A stretch of 64,000 nt of DNA from Hanleya hanleyi (lineage: Eukaryota > Mollusca > Polyplacophora > Lepidopleurida > Hanleyidae): positions 1-64,000 of the forward strand of contig JAVTVY010037242.1 of NCBI GenBank assembly GCA_036873755.1. Direction: 5' to 3'. Within the stretch, counting starts at the first letter, position 1. Each line of letters begins with the position of its first letter. The position numbers and the translations under genes were made by a program. A model generated the notes under the pieces. That model was not told the DNA's origin. It searched no databases and was given only the letters and a program-made list of their open reading frames with translations. This document shows, piece after piece, positions 44,319 through 56,850 of the stretch.

Positions 44319-46235
44319 ATGCACTCTATGGAGAAGGGCCTCGTGAGGCACAAAGTGCAATTTTTTGTTGTTGTTTATCTGCAAATCCGCTCAACTCGAT
44401 GGGTATCTTTCACTTGTTCTCACAGTTGCCTGGCCTGTGTGATATTGGGTGGTCGAAGTCTACGTATAGTTTTTTTCAATAAATTATGGAAATTAATATA
44501 AACATATATACAGATATTTTTTTAAATAGATTTTTTTATAAGTGTATTTCTCTTTCATCTTTGGCTCAATTAAAGTCATTCTCTAAAATGTGAAGCCGAG
44601 TTAATACAGTTTTTAATTATCTACCATAGAATAAAAGAGAAGTCTATGACATAGAATAAAAGAGAAGTTTGGAATAGAACCGCTCAACACAGTCATTTCT
44701 AAACATCAAGTTGTACATAAGTATTTTTACTTTCTCTGTACAAGCTGAGGGCATTTTTGTGGCTTTTGAAAATTTTGAGATTTTTGCGAGTCTGTCCATA
44801 TTTAACTAAGCGACGTCCAAGCGAGCTAATGTACGCGCGTTATATTCATATCAAGTATGGTGCGGCTTGTGTTCAATGAGGCTTGGAATGTTTATACAAT
44901 TAATTTTCTTCTCACTGTTACACAATAAATATTTGCTGCGTGGAATCCAGTCATTTGTTCCATAGGGGCAATATTCTCATCAGCCATCACCATTCAATGT
45001 GAATGTGATACATGTACAAGTCCATGGTCATTGATACAGTAAGGTGAAGGCGAAGGTGACCTGTAACACCAGTATACAAAATTATACCGAGCGCATTGAA
45101 TCCTCATCATATGATGTTGAGACAGATCAGAACGAAGTGTCGGTAAAATCAGGTGTGTTTTGAAGAGCATTCTCTCATCAATGATGATGCTATACTGTAC
45201 ACATACAAAATATGAAGTGTTGCTGTGTTGGGCCTATAGCACAAAATCACAAGCAAGTTGGTACAACTAGGCACACCGGGTCTCATTTCTGTCGCTAACG
45301 TGTTGATTTGGGTGAGGGGATCCTCTCATGGGGAGGTGTGGGTGGGATGGGGCTTAATGTCTCAAGCACTTTTCCAGGTTTTCCATCAATATACTCTATT
45401 CCATACCCCAATATTTCAAGCACGTCAAATCAAACAAAAATTATTTGCTGGGAATGTGACTTTCACATCCCTGTCTGGACATGCTAGTGAGGAACCCTCA
45501 ATCCCAGATTAATTACCATTGATAAAGCTAACGTCCAACAAATGCAAAAATGAGCTTGGCATCCGGCCGCATGTTATTCAGTGATGTATTACGCTACGGA
45601 CCCTGTTGCCTCGACGGAGGTCTTTGCGCTCATCCAGCGCTTGTTTTTCTTTGAAGAGTTAATGGCTGAAATCTGCATTATATACTGAATTTGAGCCATT
45701 CCCAAGAACGACTTGGGTCAGTGAAATTGGGATCAGCTTTAATATCTGTTATACATTGCTGAATCTCTTCCCTACACTCGAGACGTATGTTTTTGCTTGA
45801 GAAAAAAACCCATCGTAGGCTTCAAGCCGGAGCGGCAGCTCTCCAGTTATTTCTCTTTTTAAATTAATTAATTTTTTAGACGTAATTTGTTGAGAATTGC
45901 TCATGTGCTCATATGTTTGATTGCACTTAGAACATGTTTATACTTGATCTGATTCACAGTATCTTTCTATTATATTATATTATATTATATTATATTGGCC
46001 CTATCGAAAAAAATGGATGAATATCAGTAAATTGAAGCCTAAAGATGGCTACCTAGTAATGAAGATGAAGATGAGTGCTTATCTGGTTGCTGCTTTTAAA
46101 CGCAGGGATGAGTCTATCCAAACAGCACCGAGATAGTGCCCCACAGAGAAACCAGTATTTTGTCGTTCCATTCTTTGTGGTTGTTCTGCTGAAGTTCATT
46201 ATTTCAAAACTTGTAAATCGTAAATCAATTGATCA
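44319..46235. other. Non-coding stretch with a TTATA microsatellite
   Basis: A (TATAT)n-type pentanucleotide run lies at about 45,968-45,997. The plus frame 45,258-45,512 has no domain or splice context. Otherwise nothing recognised. Confidence 0.45.
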
Positions 46236-46330
46236 ATGAATAAGGGAGATAACTCCCAAATCTGTGATTGCTCTGCCCGAGAGGGCGCCATCATTGGCTG
46301 AATAAAGTATCTATCTATCTATATATATGT
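46236..46330 (+). mobile_element. Short retroposon-like tail
   Basis: CTGCCCGAGAGGGCGCCATC followed by TTGGCTGAATAAAG and (TATC)n ends like a retroposon with a tetranucleotide tail. The 5' limit is unknown. Confidence 0.35.
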
Positions 46331-48165
46331 ATGTTCTATATTGTATACATAAATCTGCCCTGTAAATATTCCTGTGATCAACACACTTGCTCTATAGATG
46401 GTGCACTCCAAGCGTCGTATTGTTGGGCTGATATGTATGTGCGAATCCCTGTTGAAAATTAAAAATAACCGGTATTAAAGTTTACCAGAAAATCTGTCTA
46501 GCCAAATTATGAACTGGGCTTGACACAGTCAAGCATAATAACTCCAAACTCATCGTCAGATTGATATAAATGTGTCAAACATTATTGCCGGACCAATATT
46601 TTCCCCATGTAGCATATACAAGTGAAAATATTAATCAAAACATTCGCGATATTTCTTTTTTATCTTGCCTTACGAAGTAAGGGGAGATATTGTCAGGGGG
46701 GAGAGAGGATGTCATCGTCGGTGTCGGTGTCGGCGTCGGTGTCGGTGTCCCCTGGACGGAAATGATAAGGTTGATAAATAAAAATATGTGAGGTTGCTAT
46801 CCCACTAGGGGTTCAGTTATGCCACTATACCCCAGGAGATTCTAGGGTGTTCCAATGTTAAAATCTAAATTATAAGGTTTTATGTTTAGAAAAGTGCACA
46901 TTTACACCTGTACATAGAAAGTTTGCTGCAGGTGTCAGCTGTCAATGTATGATTACGAAACTTGGTGCACATGTTTCTTATGATTAGAGGATGTACCTAT
47001 GTTATTTGAGTGATGAAATATTAAATTTTCGTCCAAATTATGGGAAATGCATTCCCACTACGTCATATATTATAGAAATAAATTATTCCTATGTTATATG
47101 TTTAGTACATGTATATGTATCATCCCGGAAACCAATGTTATTGAGAAAAATGAATTGTAATTCCCACAATAAAATTAGATTGACTGGGGTCCAGAGGCGA
47201 GGGTTTTAATAACCGAGCTTCGTGTTTTACACGGGAGCAATTCAGGTTGGTCCACTTGCATTTATCCAAGCACTTTCTGATTGATTGAAAACGTCAATAA
47301 TTCATTTATGCTCTACAGTATTGCTGCTCCTTCGGGTCACCCCACAAGGCGAGATATTGGGGCTCTCAGAACTTTCTGACATGCTGGTGTTGTGGAATCA
47401 AAATCACTTTTAAGCATACTGATCATCTAATGTTACCATAACAATGTACAGCTACTTTCTTCTGACTGTAAATCTATAACGTTATGACATTAACATGAAA
47501 AAATATTTCCAAACAATTTTTGGTTTGATCGAGACTGGCAATTCCATCTCAATGTATGCTTGCTTTCAATACTACTGCAGCTTCAGCGGATCACCCCCAA
47601 GGCGAGATGTTGGGGGTTCTCAAAACTCATGTTATTTAAATTTACTGTACTTCTCAGGCGAATTTGATTTTATATTGGGCTAATATCACTTCAGTTGTCT
47701 GGCTCATCACTTGTAGATCAATTTGACGCTGCCTATGAGGTTCTTATATTTAACTGGGTTAAGCCCTGTTGACAGACCTATTGTTTAAAATAAAGTACCA
47801 AATAAATTCAAAAGGATGAATTTTCATGACCATATTCCACACCACCCGGAGGAAAACACCAAAAGGACTGACAAGGGCTGGGAAATTTCGGGTAATCAGA
47901 TTTTTGGTAACCTCCTCCCATAACAATGTAACAAAGAATCGAAAATAGACGGAAGAAAATGCGCCAGCTCTGGTTTTCTCCGTTCTAATGTAAGAATGAA
48001 GAAACGGTGAAATGAAAAACATTGAATGAAAAGGCAATCTCTTGGAGCTCATGCGAAGATATCTAAAGCCGAAGGCACTAGACTGGAAATTCCCACTGCT
48101 GTGCACCTAATTAAACAGTGTCATTGTGTATCACTATGGGTTTACTCTATCTTTCCGTAATGTTT
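46331..48165. repeat. Mostly non-coding; small repeats
   Basis: A GTCGGT minisatellite (GTCGGTGTCGGTGTCGGCGT) lies at about 46,716-46,751, just after a palindromic CCTTACGAAGTAAGG at 46,668-46,682. The phrase (G)GTCACCCC(A)CAAGGCGAGAT followed by TTGGGG is duplicated near 47,335 and 47,590. Frames on either strand show no domain. Confidence 0.55.
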
Positions 48166-48169
48166 GGTG

Positions 48170-49690
48170 AGTGATTAAGTCAGTAGGGATTGAATCCGGG
48201 CCGAGTGATTGAGTGAGTAGTGATGGAGTCAGGGAGTGATCGAGTCAGGAGGAGTGATTGAGTCAGGACTGATTGAATCAGGGGTAGTGATTATGTGAGT
48301 AGTGATTGAGTCAGTGGAGTGACCGAGTCAGGAGGAATGATTGAGTCAGGGGGAGTGATTGAGTCAGGGGAGAGAATGAGTGAGTATTGATTGAGTCAGG
48401 AAAGTGATCGAGTCAGGAGGAGTGACTGAGTCAAGAGGACTGATTGAGTCAGGGGGGAGTGATTGAGTCGGGAAGAGAATGAGTGAGTAGTGATTGAGTC
48501 ATGGGAGTGATCGAGTCAGGAGGAGTGATTGAGTCAGGAGTTATTGAATCAGGGGGGAGTGATTGTGTGCGTAATGATTGAGTCAGGGGAGTGATCGAGT
48601 CAGGAGGAGTGATTTAGTCAGAAGTGATTGAATCAGAGGGAAGTGATTGGTGATAGTGATTGAGTCAGAGAGTGATCGAGTCAGGAGGAGGGATTGAGTC
48701 ATGAGTGATTGAATCAGACGGGATTGATTGAGTGATAGTGATTGAGTCAGGGGAGTGATCGAGTCAGGAGGAGTGATTTAGTCAGAAGTGATTAAATCAG
48801 AGGGAAGTGATTGGTGATAGTGATTGAGTCAGGGGAGTGATCGAGTCAGGAGGAGTGATTGAATCAAGGGGAGTGAGTGAGTGAGTGATAGTGATTGAGT
48901 CAGGAAGTGATCGTGTCAGGAGGAGTGATTGAATCAAGGGGGAGTGATTGAGTCAGGAGGAGTGATTGAGTCAGGGGAGTGATCGAGTCAGGAGGAGTGA
49001 TCCATTTAGGAGTGATTGAGTCAGGGGAGTGATCGAGTCAGGAAGAGCGATTGAACGAAGAGTGAGCGATTGAGTGTCAGGAGTGGATGACTGAAGAGTG
49101 ATTGATCGAGATGTAATTGATTCAGGGGAGTGAGTGAATGAGTGAGTCGTGATTCAATGGGCGTGAATGAGTCAAAAGGAGTGCTCGCGTGAAGTGAATG
49201 AGAAGTCATGAATGAGGAGTGATTGAGCGAAAAGTGATTAATGAGGGGAGCGAGGAGTGGTTGAGTGTCGAGTGAATGCTCATTTAGTAATCAGGTGTAA
49301 CTGATTGAAGAGTGATTAAGTAAGGAGTGATTGAGCTAATAGCGGTTGAATGATTAACGATTGAATGATAAGAGCGAGTAGACATAGAGTGAGGGGAGTG
49401 ATTTGAGTGAGGAGTATTTGGTTTGGCAGCGATTGAGTGAGGGACGAGTGAGAGGAATATTGTTACGATTTATTGAGTTAGGGCTGGTTTAGTGGAGTGA
49501 ATGATTGACGGGTGAGGATTGATTGAGTCAGAGAGGTGATTAGGTGAGAGTGAAAGCAAGAAGGGGTGATTGAGGAGTGGTAGTGAGTGATTAATAATTG
49601 TGACCGAGGAGTAATTGATCCAGGAGTGATTAAAGCAGTGGGAGTAATTGAGTACTGTTCGAGTCACCAGTCATTGAGCGAGGAGTGAGT
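48170..49690. repeat. About 17-20 bp minisatellite carrying AP-1-type sites
   Basis: About 80 imperfect units of the type GGAGTGATTGAGTCAGG fill 1.5 kb; many units read CGAGTCA or TGAATCA instead. TGAGTCA, the AP-1 consensus, occurs about twenty times. Units are most regular at 48,240-49,040 and decay towards 49.7 kb. The same unit type resumes at 50,153-50,200 behind the MITE. Confidence 0.85.
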
Positions 49691-49691
49691 C

Positions 49692-50144
49692 AAGCCCGGC
49701 GCGCACGAGAGCTATCAGCTAAGCCAACGACCTCAATTGCCTGTCAGCTCAGAAGCTAAGCTCTCGTGTGCGGGCAGTTTTTGGTGAGTTTTTGGCCTCG
49801 CGAGGCCGGGAGAAAAATCTGATAATTTCGCCTCGCGAGGCCAAATCCCCAGCGTGTACGGCGAACGTAGGCTAACAGCTCAGCCGTTTTATTCGACAGG
49901 GCAATGAAACGCATCTTCTTTTCACGTGATTTATACACACGATTTTTCAAAATGGTCATTTTTACGAGAGCCCAGCCACATGGAAGATCACATGATCTAA
50001 AAGAAGGTGTTTCTCGGGAACTGAAATCAATTCAGTGAACCTTTTGCTCACCTTGTGCGCTGAAACCACACGAGATCTAGCCCCTGAGCTGACAGGCAAT
50101 TGAGGCCGTTATCTCGGCTGATAGCTCTCGTGTGCGCTGGGCTT
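49692..50144. mobile_element. 453-bp MITE inserted in the minisatellite
   Basis: Termini are inverted repeats of about 60 bp: AAGCCCGGCGCGCACGAGAG at the left and, reverse-complemented, AAGCCCAGCGCACACGAGAG at the right, continuing GCTATCAGC...CCTCAATTGCCTGTCAGCTC in both. The interior has two copies of CCTCGCGAGGCC and no coding capacity. It splits the AP-1 minisatellite. No convincing target-site duplication was seen, so superfamily is open. Confidence 0.8.
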
Positions 50145-50258
50145 TAGCGCTGATTACGTGGGGAGTGATAGAGTGAGCATCGAGTGATTGATTGAAAAGT
50201 GATTAGGCGGAAGACTTTTGTTGAGAGCGAATATAACGATTCATGTCGACACGCTATA

Positions 50259-50573
50259 GAATTCCATGGTCGGACCGCCTGCTGTCCATGTTTAGACTGT
50301 CTGCTGTCCATGGTCAGACTGCCTGCTGTTCATGGTCAGACCGCCTGCTGTCCATGGTCAGACCGCCTGCTGTTCATGGTCAGACCGCCTGGACAGACCG
50401 CCTGCTGTCCATGGTCAGACCGCCTGCTGTCCATGGTCAGACCGCCTGCTGTCCATGGTCAGACCGCCTGCTGTTCATGGTCAGACCGCCTGGTGTTCAT
50501 GGTCAGATCGCCTGCCATCCATGGTCAGACCGCCTGCTATTCATGGTCAGACCGCCTGCTGTTCACTTGGCAG
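50259..50573. repeat. 22-bp minisatellite
   Basis: About 14 copies of CATGGTCAGACCGCCTGCTG plus two bases (TC or TT) in tandem, with one irregular unit near 50,390. Because 22 is not a multiple of three, all frames give a HGQTACCPWSDRL-type repeat peptide. Confidence 0.9.
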
Positions 50574-50583
50574 TAGCCTAAGT

Positions 50584-51633
50584 ACCCTGAACTCCGGCAC
50601 TATCAATGGCGCAGCCGTGCTCGGTAGGTCTATATCAAGCCACGTCTTCCACAGCCTCAACCGGGACACATGTATTCACGACTACCTCACAAAGAAGGAC
50701 AACCCAGACTTTATAAGAGCCACCACCCTTGAATATATCAACCAAAACTGGAAAAATTACATAAAAATCTATACAGACGGATCGAAAAACACAAGTAATA
50801 ACACAGGATCAGCTTTTGTTATACCTGAGCTCGACATACAAAATGGTTTCAAACTTCCAGACAATATGTCTGTATACACTAGTGAACTGATTGCTATAAT
50901 TAAGGCTCTCGAATGGATCATCGAGCACATACCAATCCGTGCGGTGATACTTAGTGACTCCCTTAGTGGACTCACATCCATTAAAAATTCTATATCTGAC
51001 AGTAGACCTGATCTCATACACAAAATAGAATGTATATGTACACAAATACACAACGAGGGTATAGACGCCATTTTAGCATGGGTCCCCGCGCATGTCAACA
51101 TCAGAGGTAACGAAGCAGCCGACAAAACTGCCAAAGACAGTCTTGCTAAAGCTACACACGATGTGCCAATAGGATTAGGATATAAAGAACTCAACACTAT
51201 CATTAGACGCAAAATAGATAGCAAGTGGCAAAAGGAATGGAACGAAGAAGAACTTGGACGGTGGTTACATAAGATCCTTGATGGAGAGAAAAGACAAGTC
51301 CAGGGATTCCAGTTAGACAATAAACGTGATGACCGCATAATCACCAGATTAAGACTAGGCAAAACCGGACTTAAATCACATCTGTCCATGCTTCTGAAAA
51401 ACACCTCACCCCTCTGTACCGCATGCAACAATGTAGAAGAAACAATAGAACATGTCTTACTTGAATCCCCTAAACACTACCCACAACGCGAGACACTTAG
51501 AAACGAATTAAAAAAATTCAACACTCCCTTAACATTACCAGCGATATTAAACCCTAAGCCTCCCATTAGAAAACAGGTATTCAAGTCCTTAATAGATTTT
51601 ATAAAAACTGCTGGCTATTTTTCTAGTATATAA
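50584..51633 (+). pseudogene. RNase H end of an I-like LINE, frame still open
   Basis: This is the C-terminal part of a non-LTR retrotransposon polyprotein; RNase H removes the RNA strand after reverse transcription. Catalytic residues are present: IYTDGSK (first Asp), SELIAIIKALEWI (Glu), VILSDSLSGL (second Asp) and WVPAHVNIRGNEAADKTAK (His and last Asp). It is followed by a C-terminal finger CTACNNVEETIEHVLLES in which the final Cys of the usual C-x2-C-x8-H-x4-C is Ser. The frame is open from 50,332 through 51,633 because the 22-bp minisatellite reads into it without stop. Endonuclease and reverse transcriptase are absent, so this is a 5'-truncated copy. RNase H at this position is typical of I, Nimb and related clades. 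Confidence 0.8.
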
Positions 51634-52951
51634 CACTACCCCCGTGCATGCGCAACACTATCACTCTACCATTTAATACTATATGGTTACACCAAGACAC
51701 CAATAAACCTAGGACCAAATTTGAATAAATGTAGCACGCTTAGAGTCAAAACTATTTTACAGGGGCGGAAATAAGGGTCAGTGATCAGAAATGACTGATC
51801 AAATTTGGACACTAACCAATCAAAATGCCATAGCAATAACATAGACAAATTCACTGATCAAATTAAAAACTCCTAGTAACGAGCTCCGACCAAATTGTGT
51901 TCCCTTATTTCCAACCCTCGTTAACGAATGTTAACCGTCCGGTTTTCATGCAGGGGCAGAAGACTGGAGGTTATATCAAACATTCACAATCGGCTTTAAC
52001 TATAATAATATTTTTATTTATAATATTTAGTACCTAATTATTTATTGCTATTGATCATGTGTGACTTAGATCACGATAGTGCCAGTCGATGGCAAAAATA
52101 ACACCAGAAAACAAGAAACTACAAACTCTTCTATTCTTTGTAATACAGGCACAGCACACTGAAGTCAACACACGAGTAAGACCAGCCATGAAACAGAACA
52201 CCTATGAAGACAAATATTATGAAACAGCACCAAATGGAGATGAACATGATGAAGATCATCATCGTCGGTCCACAAGAACGTCCAGAATACTCGACCCTGT
52301 ACCACGCCAGACACGCTACCCCACCGAACTGAGCAACCAGAATACCAAATCCTAAACCACACAGACACGCTACCCCATATATGACACCGAAATGACGCCT
52401 CAACACAGAATATCATCCTTTGACTTTCACACAATATAGGACGTAGACCTGCCGTCCTGTGCCCCAATACACACTCCAAGCAATTGTTACAGGCACAGAT
52501 TTCTGGAAGAACCCACCCTGTTCCCAAGGGCGTCGTTAGGGAAGTCGATTCGAAAAATCCTGAAGACGCCCATGGTTCTCCCAGTTTTTTCTGGACGGCT
52601 TTGTGCGTATAAAGGGGTACCAAGACAAAGGAATCATCCACGCGATTAGACCTACAGTGAACTCATATTTACTAGTATAGCTTAACCAAAAAAAAACCGA
52701 AAGAGACTTACGAACTTGTACATAGCGACTCTTATTTACTTCTATTTATATCTCCTGCTAATCTATCATTGTTATTTATCATCATTTATTTATTTATTTA
52801 TTTATTTATTCATTTATTTATTTATATATTTAGCGCTGGAAAAGATATTAAAAGAAAACAAAGAAATGTACCGCGAAATCCAAATAAAACATTGAGTTGA
52901 TGGGCCGCGAAATCCGAATGGGAAGCGGCCCTTAAACTACAATTTCAATCA
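51634..52951 (+). mobile_element. Probable 3' region of the I-like LINE (copy 1)
   Basis: Non-coding sequence after the RNase H frame. Its last about 750 bp (from about 52,225) recur at 53,335-54,121 and end identically in AATAAAACATTGAGTTGATG, a hairpin GGGCCGCGAAAT...GGAAGCGGCCC, and CTACAATTTCAATC. A repeated 3' end of this type with a short AATC tail fits LINE 3' ends, but I cannot show that 51,634-52,225 belongs to the same element. The small frame 52,089-52,355 has no known domain. Confidence 0.55.
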
Positions 52952-53300
52952 AAAAAATGCGCAACACTAACTAACAATGTCAGCATTGGCCAAAAATGTC
53001 TCTTTTGGAATAAAAAGGCAATGTGGGCAGCGGAGATACCATGTTCCGTGTGGGCCGGTTGCCACATTAGTCTCAAAAATCGGTGGCCAAAACCAATCAA
53101 CATCCCTGCGACAATATTGGCCAAAAATCTATCTTTCGCAATAAAATAGGCAATGTGGGCACCGGAGATACCATGTTCCGTGTGGGCCGGTAACCACATT
53201 CGTCTCCAAAACCTAAAGGCCGCTACCAATTCAACAACCAAGGACATAAATCATTAGCACACGTCCAAGAAACAACCACGCACACAGATAATGTCACTCA
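52952..53300. repeat. Two direct copies of a about 125-bp unit
   Basis: GGAGATACCATGTTCCGTGT, GGGCCGGT(T/A)(G/A)CCACATT and ATTGGCCAAAAAT appear in order at about 52,985-53,095 and 53,118-53,222. Confidence 0.8.
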
Positions 53301-53334
53301 CAAAAATGAATACTACACACTGTTTCATCTTATA

Positions 53335-53965
53335 CTTTCAGAAATGGAGATGAACACGATGAAGGTCCTCATCAAACAGACAACAAACAGAACACTGACG
53401 ACGACAAAAATCTTTAAACAGCACCTCACGGCACACCGAAGACCAAAGACGGGCTGGACAAGACTGAAAACAGAAGACGGATGACGATGACAAGAATACC
53501 AACATCGCCGCACAACAAGAAACCTCCGGAACCAGAACATCACATCCTAAACCACACCGACACGCTACCCCATAGATGACACCGAACTGACGCCTTAACA
53601 CAGAATATGATCCTTTGACTTTCATGCAATATAGGACGTAGACCTGCCGTCCTGTGCCCCAATACACACTCCAAGCAACTGTTACAGGCACAGATTTCTG
53701 GAAGAACCCACCCTGTTCCCAAGGGCGTCGTTAGTGAAGTCGATCCGAAAAATCCTGAAAACGCCGATGGTTCTCCCAGTTTTTTCTGGACGGCTTTGTG
53801 CGTTCAAAGGGGTACCAAGACAAAGGAAACATACACGCGATTACAGTGAACTCATATTTACCAGTATAACTTAACCAAAAACCAAAAAGAGACTTACGAA
53901 CTTGTACATATAGCGATTCTTATTTACTTCTATTTATATCTCCTACTAATCTCTCATTGTTATTT

Positions 53966-54001
<36 letters not shown>

Positions 54002-54121
54002 GCACTGGAAAAGAAATTCAATAAACAAAGTAATGTACCGCCAAATTCAAATAAAACATTGAGTTGATGGGCCGCGAAATCCGAATGGGAAGCGGCCCTT
54101 AAACTACAATTTCAATCAATC
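53335..54121 (+). mobile_element. Second copy of the LINE-like 3' region
   Basis: Begins at AATGGAGATGAACACGATGA, matching 52,226 of copy 1 but with about 100 extra bases near the start, and ends ACTACAATTTCAATCAATCA. It holds a (TTTA)n run, an AATAAA signal and the GGGCCGCGAAAT hairpin near the end. Together with copy 1 it indicates two insertions, or a duplication, of one 3' end. Confidence 0.75.
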
Positions 54122-54440
54122 AAAGCCTCAACCGGTAAGTCAGACAGCATATTAATGGTGATCATATCCACATATATGAAGTGGTAGACAAGACATCATA
54201 AATAACCCCTGCTATCATTCTTCTCTCCAGCCAAGGCTTGGAGAAATTGAACCCTTTGAAAGCCAGGTAACGTCCAATGGTGCCGGGAGAATGAAACAAA
54301 TTTTGTGTGTAACCTATGTGTAACGGCCGCAGTTTGGGACGATAGATCATGGAACTTTGTCGGGATAACTGCAGTGTCATGAGAAATAAAAATGGTATTC
54401 TAACGCCAAAATGGCCAGGAACATGAGACTTCCATTTCTG
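54122..54440. other. Non-coding spacer
   Basis: No gene recognised. Confidence 0.35.
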
Positions 54441-54578
54441 TCTTTTAACATTGCAACACTCGACGCGCGACGCAAAAGACGAGTTTTGGAACCCGAAGTC
54501 GCCTTTCGCGTCGGGCGTTGCTTTTTGAAAGTAGACGCGCGACGCGGTTTTGGCCCAAATAAAACTCCATATGAATTA
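54441..54578. repeat. CGACGCG-rich module
   Basis: CTTTTAACATTGCAACACTC, ACGCGCGACGC (twice) and GGTTTTGGCCCAAATAAAAC resemble the modules at 25.3 kb and the foldback at 58.0-59.9 kb, including the GGCCCAAATA(G)AAC(A)CCAT terminus. Confidence 0.55.
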
Positions 54579-56349
54579 GATCTTGATAATATTTTAACTC
54601 TAACAGATAAACGGTATACTCTGATTGTTTCAGCAAAGTTATAAGCGAGGCCCTCAGTTGATATCGCTATACATTCGCGTATTATGTCAGAAATTCTCGT
54701 GTTTCCCTTCGTCTATCTTCGAAGGATCCGTTAGCAATTCAGGATAGATCGAAGGGTTTCTCCAATGTCGAACCACTCAGTAAGCGCAGTCAGCCAGCTC
54801 GTTCCGCCCTATCCGCTGTGATTTTTTAATTTCGTCGCTGGTTAAATTACCTTTGATGTAGGGCTAAAACCGACATTGAATGTCAAAGCAAAAATCGCGC
54901 ACTTAGGATACTGACATGCTAATTTTAACAAAACGTACGGGATGAAATCAATCTGATTAAAAACAGATTCTCTCTGGCGTAAGCGGATCTGACCCATCCT
55001 CCCCACAGCGCATGCTCCATTTCGCAGGCTGATTTACCATCCCTGCCTCCAATAGCGAAAGTTGACCTTTACTACGTTGCTATGACGTATAGGAGAAAAC
55101 CAACGAACGCACGGTTCAGTTTGAATCTGGCCGAACAACTCCTTCAGTGTTGCACATGAGCGAACTACTTTTCATATGCTTTGTCCAGATAAACAGGGAA
55201 ATATTATCTTCAGATAATTCTTTTTAACGCTAGGCCAACAGAGGTATTATGCAGACTTGAAAAGCAATCGAAATGTTCGGTAAACATCTATTTTTACTAT
55301 ATGATGTCACTTCCGGCGATGTGCGCGAAGGCCCCGAATCCGGTCCAAAAATCTGACTGGTGGCTGGGATGTTATCAGACCCCCAGCGAGGTGGTTGGAT
55401 CTGACCCTCTTCCTATCTCGAGTCTGTTCTGCAGAGATCACGGAAATTCCCGACTCTCGTGAACATGTGACCCAGAGACCGCCAAAGATATTGATTTAAA
55501 TTTCAAGGGGCGGTAGGCCGAAGAATCGGGTCAAGTTGACAAAACGTCCACAGTGTCAAATGCCCCCACGGGGTGTTGTGTATACCCTAGGCTGAAACCA
55601 CAAAGCTCCTCACTACTTAATTTGAATAATGTTTATATAAATACAAAGAAATTTTATTCATATATAATTATTCATCACTTTCCCTAATGGTTATAGGTCC
55701 ATTACCCGGGTCAGGTGAATTACCTCCAGGGCCGGCGGAAGCAATTCTTGATTTGGGGGCTAAACTATCATAGCAAGGGTCCAGAAGAGAGAGTCACGAA
55801 ACATTCTCTCTAAAAACCAGTACGGATCAGCGATACACAGTACTGTGGTAAAAATGCACATCCGCTTGAAATTGTGTACCAGTGGTGCACATATATGTAT
55901 GTTGGGGGGGGGGGGGGAAAGAACTATAAGGTTTAACGTCGCGTTCAACAATATATCAGCTATATAGCTAGAATTGTGTATATACTATACACAAAATGTG
56001 TACCAGTGGTACAAAATTTATTGTGGATGTGCACAATTTTCCACAGTAGTTGTTGGAGAGTTGTGACAAACTATGCTCATTTTCTTTTCTCCTAAAATCA
56101 AAACGCTATGCTGAAATGATATTTTTCGAATCAGTAGGTCTGTGTTTTTTTCTGAATTGAACAGTCTCGACAATGTCTCTTTATGGGTTTTTATCGTCGT
56201 AGAAGAAACGTTGACGGCACAGCCACATGCTTTTTGTCATAACTTTCTGATATTTTTGTTTTCAATTCTGATTAACTTATTATATCCATAGTGTCATATT
56301 TTACAGTATACATTAGAATTTCGACGGCTTTTTGCGTTTCGTGGAAACG
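54579..56349. other. Non-coding stretch with SINE relic
   Basis: No gene recognised. At 55,928-55,965 the minus strand reads ATATATTGTTG followed by AACGCGACGTTAAACC, a decayed copy of the common SINE tail. A G-run lies at about 55,904-55,917. Confidence 0.45.
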
Positions 56350-56354
56350 TGATC

Positions 56355-56430
56355 ATGTCCATCTTCATTTTATCCAGCCAGTTTCTACGTAAAAATTGGC
56401 TGGATAAAATGAAGATGGATCATGTCAGGC
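56355..56430. repeat. Short strong hairpin
   Basis: CATCTTCATTTTATCCAGCCA (56,361 on) is followed after about 17 bases by its exact reverse complement TGGCTGGATAAAATGAAG with ATG. The outer flanks GATCATGTC / GATCATGTC are direct rather than inverted copies. The transcript would fold into a 21-bp stem with a short loop. Confidence 0.8.
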
Positions 56431-56850
56431 GTTTGATCCGCTTATAAATAGAGAGGACTGCTTGTCACATTTCTAATAATTTGTCGCTTGTGTTAATCGA
56501 GGTACATTGTATATGACAAAACCTTCAATAAGAATGCTCCCCAACCTGTTTTAGAATATGGTGGGAATTTACCTCAGTCGAATTTGTGTACAACAGAACT
56601 GATTTGCCAGCTATTCCGTTAACCTCTTTCTCACCATTTGGCTAATGTTACCCGGAATAGAACAACTCTTAACAAAGTGTAACTATGGTACTTGTGTAAA
56701 TATACGTCATATTCAAGATAATGATGTAATAATAAAACGTAATGAAGTTTTTCCTCCTAATTTCAATCGTATTCTGTCCCTGAGGACTTAAAAGCCGTTT
56801 TCTGCAGTAGGAGAGAGTCTTCTAGATAGTTATGGTTGGCCATCTCTGCC
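56431..56850. other. Non-coding spacer
   Basis: No gene recognised. Confidence 0.35.

Noticed and set aside
48170..49690. CRISPR-like or coding repeat
   Set aside because: Short imperfect units without spacers and no constant frame.
50199..50581. Repetitive peptide frames over 50.2-50.6 kb
   Set aside because: All three frames of the 22-bp minisatellite are open; this is a property of the repeat, not a gene.
51634..52355. 88-codon frame at 52,089-52,355 as a host gene
   Set aside because: Its 3' half lies in sequence repeated at 53.3 kb where the frame is not kept; no domain seen.
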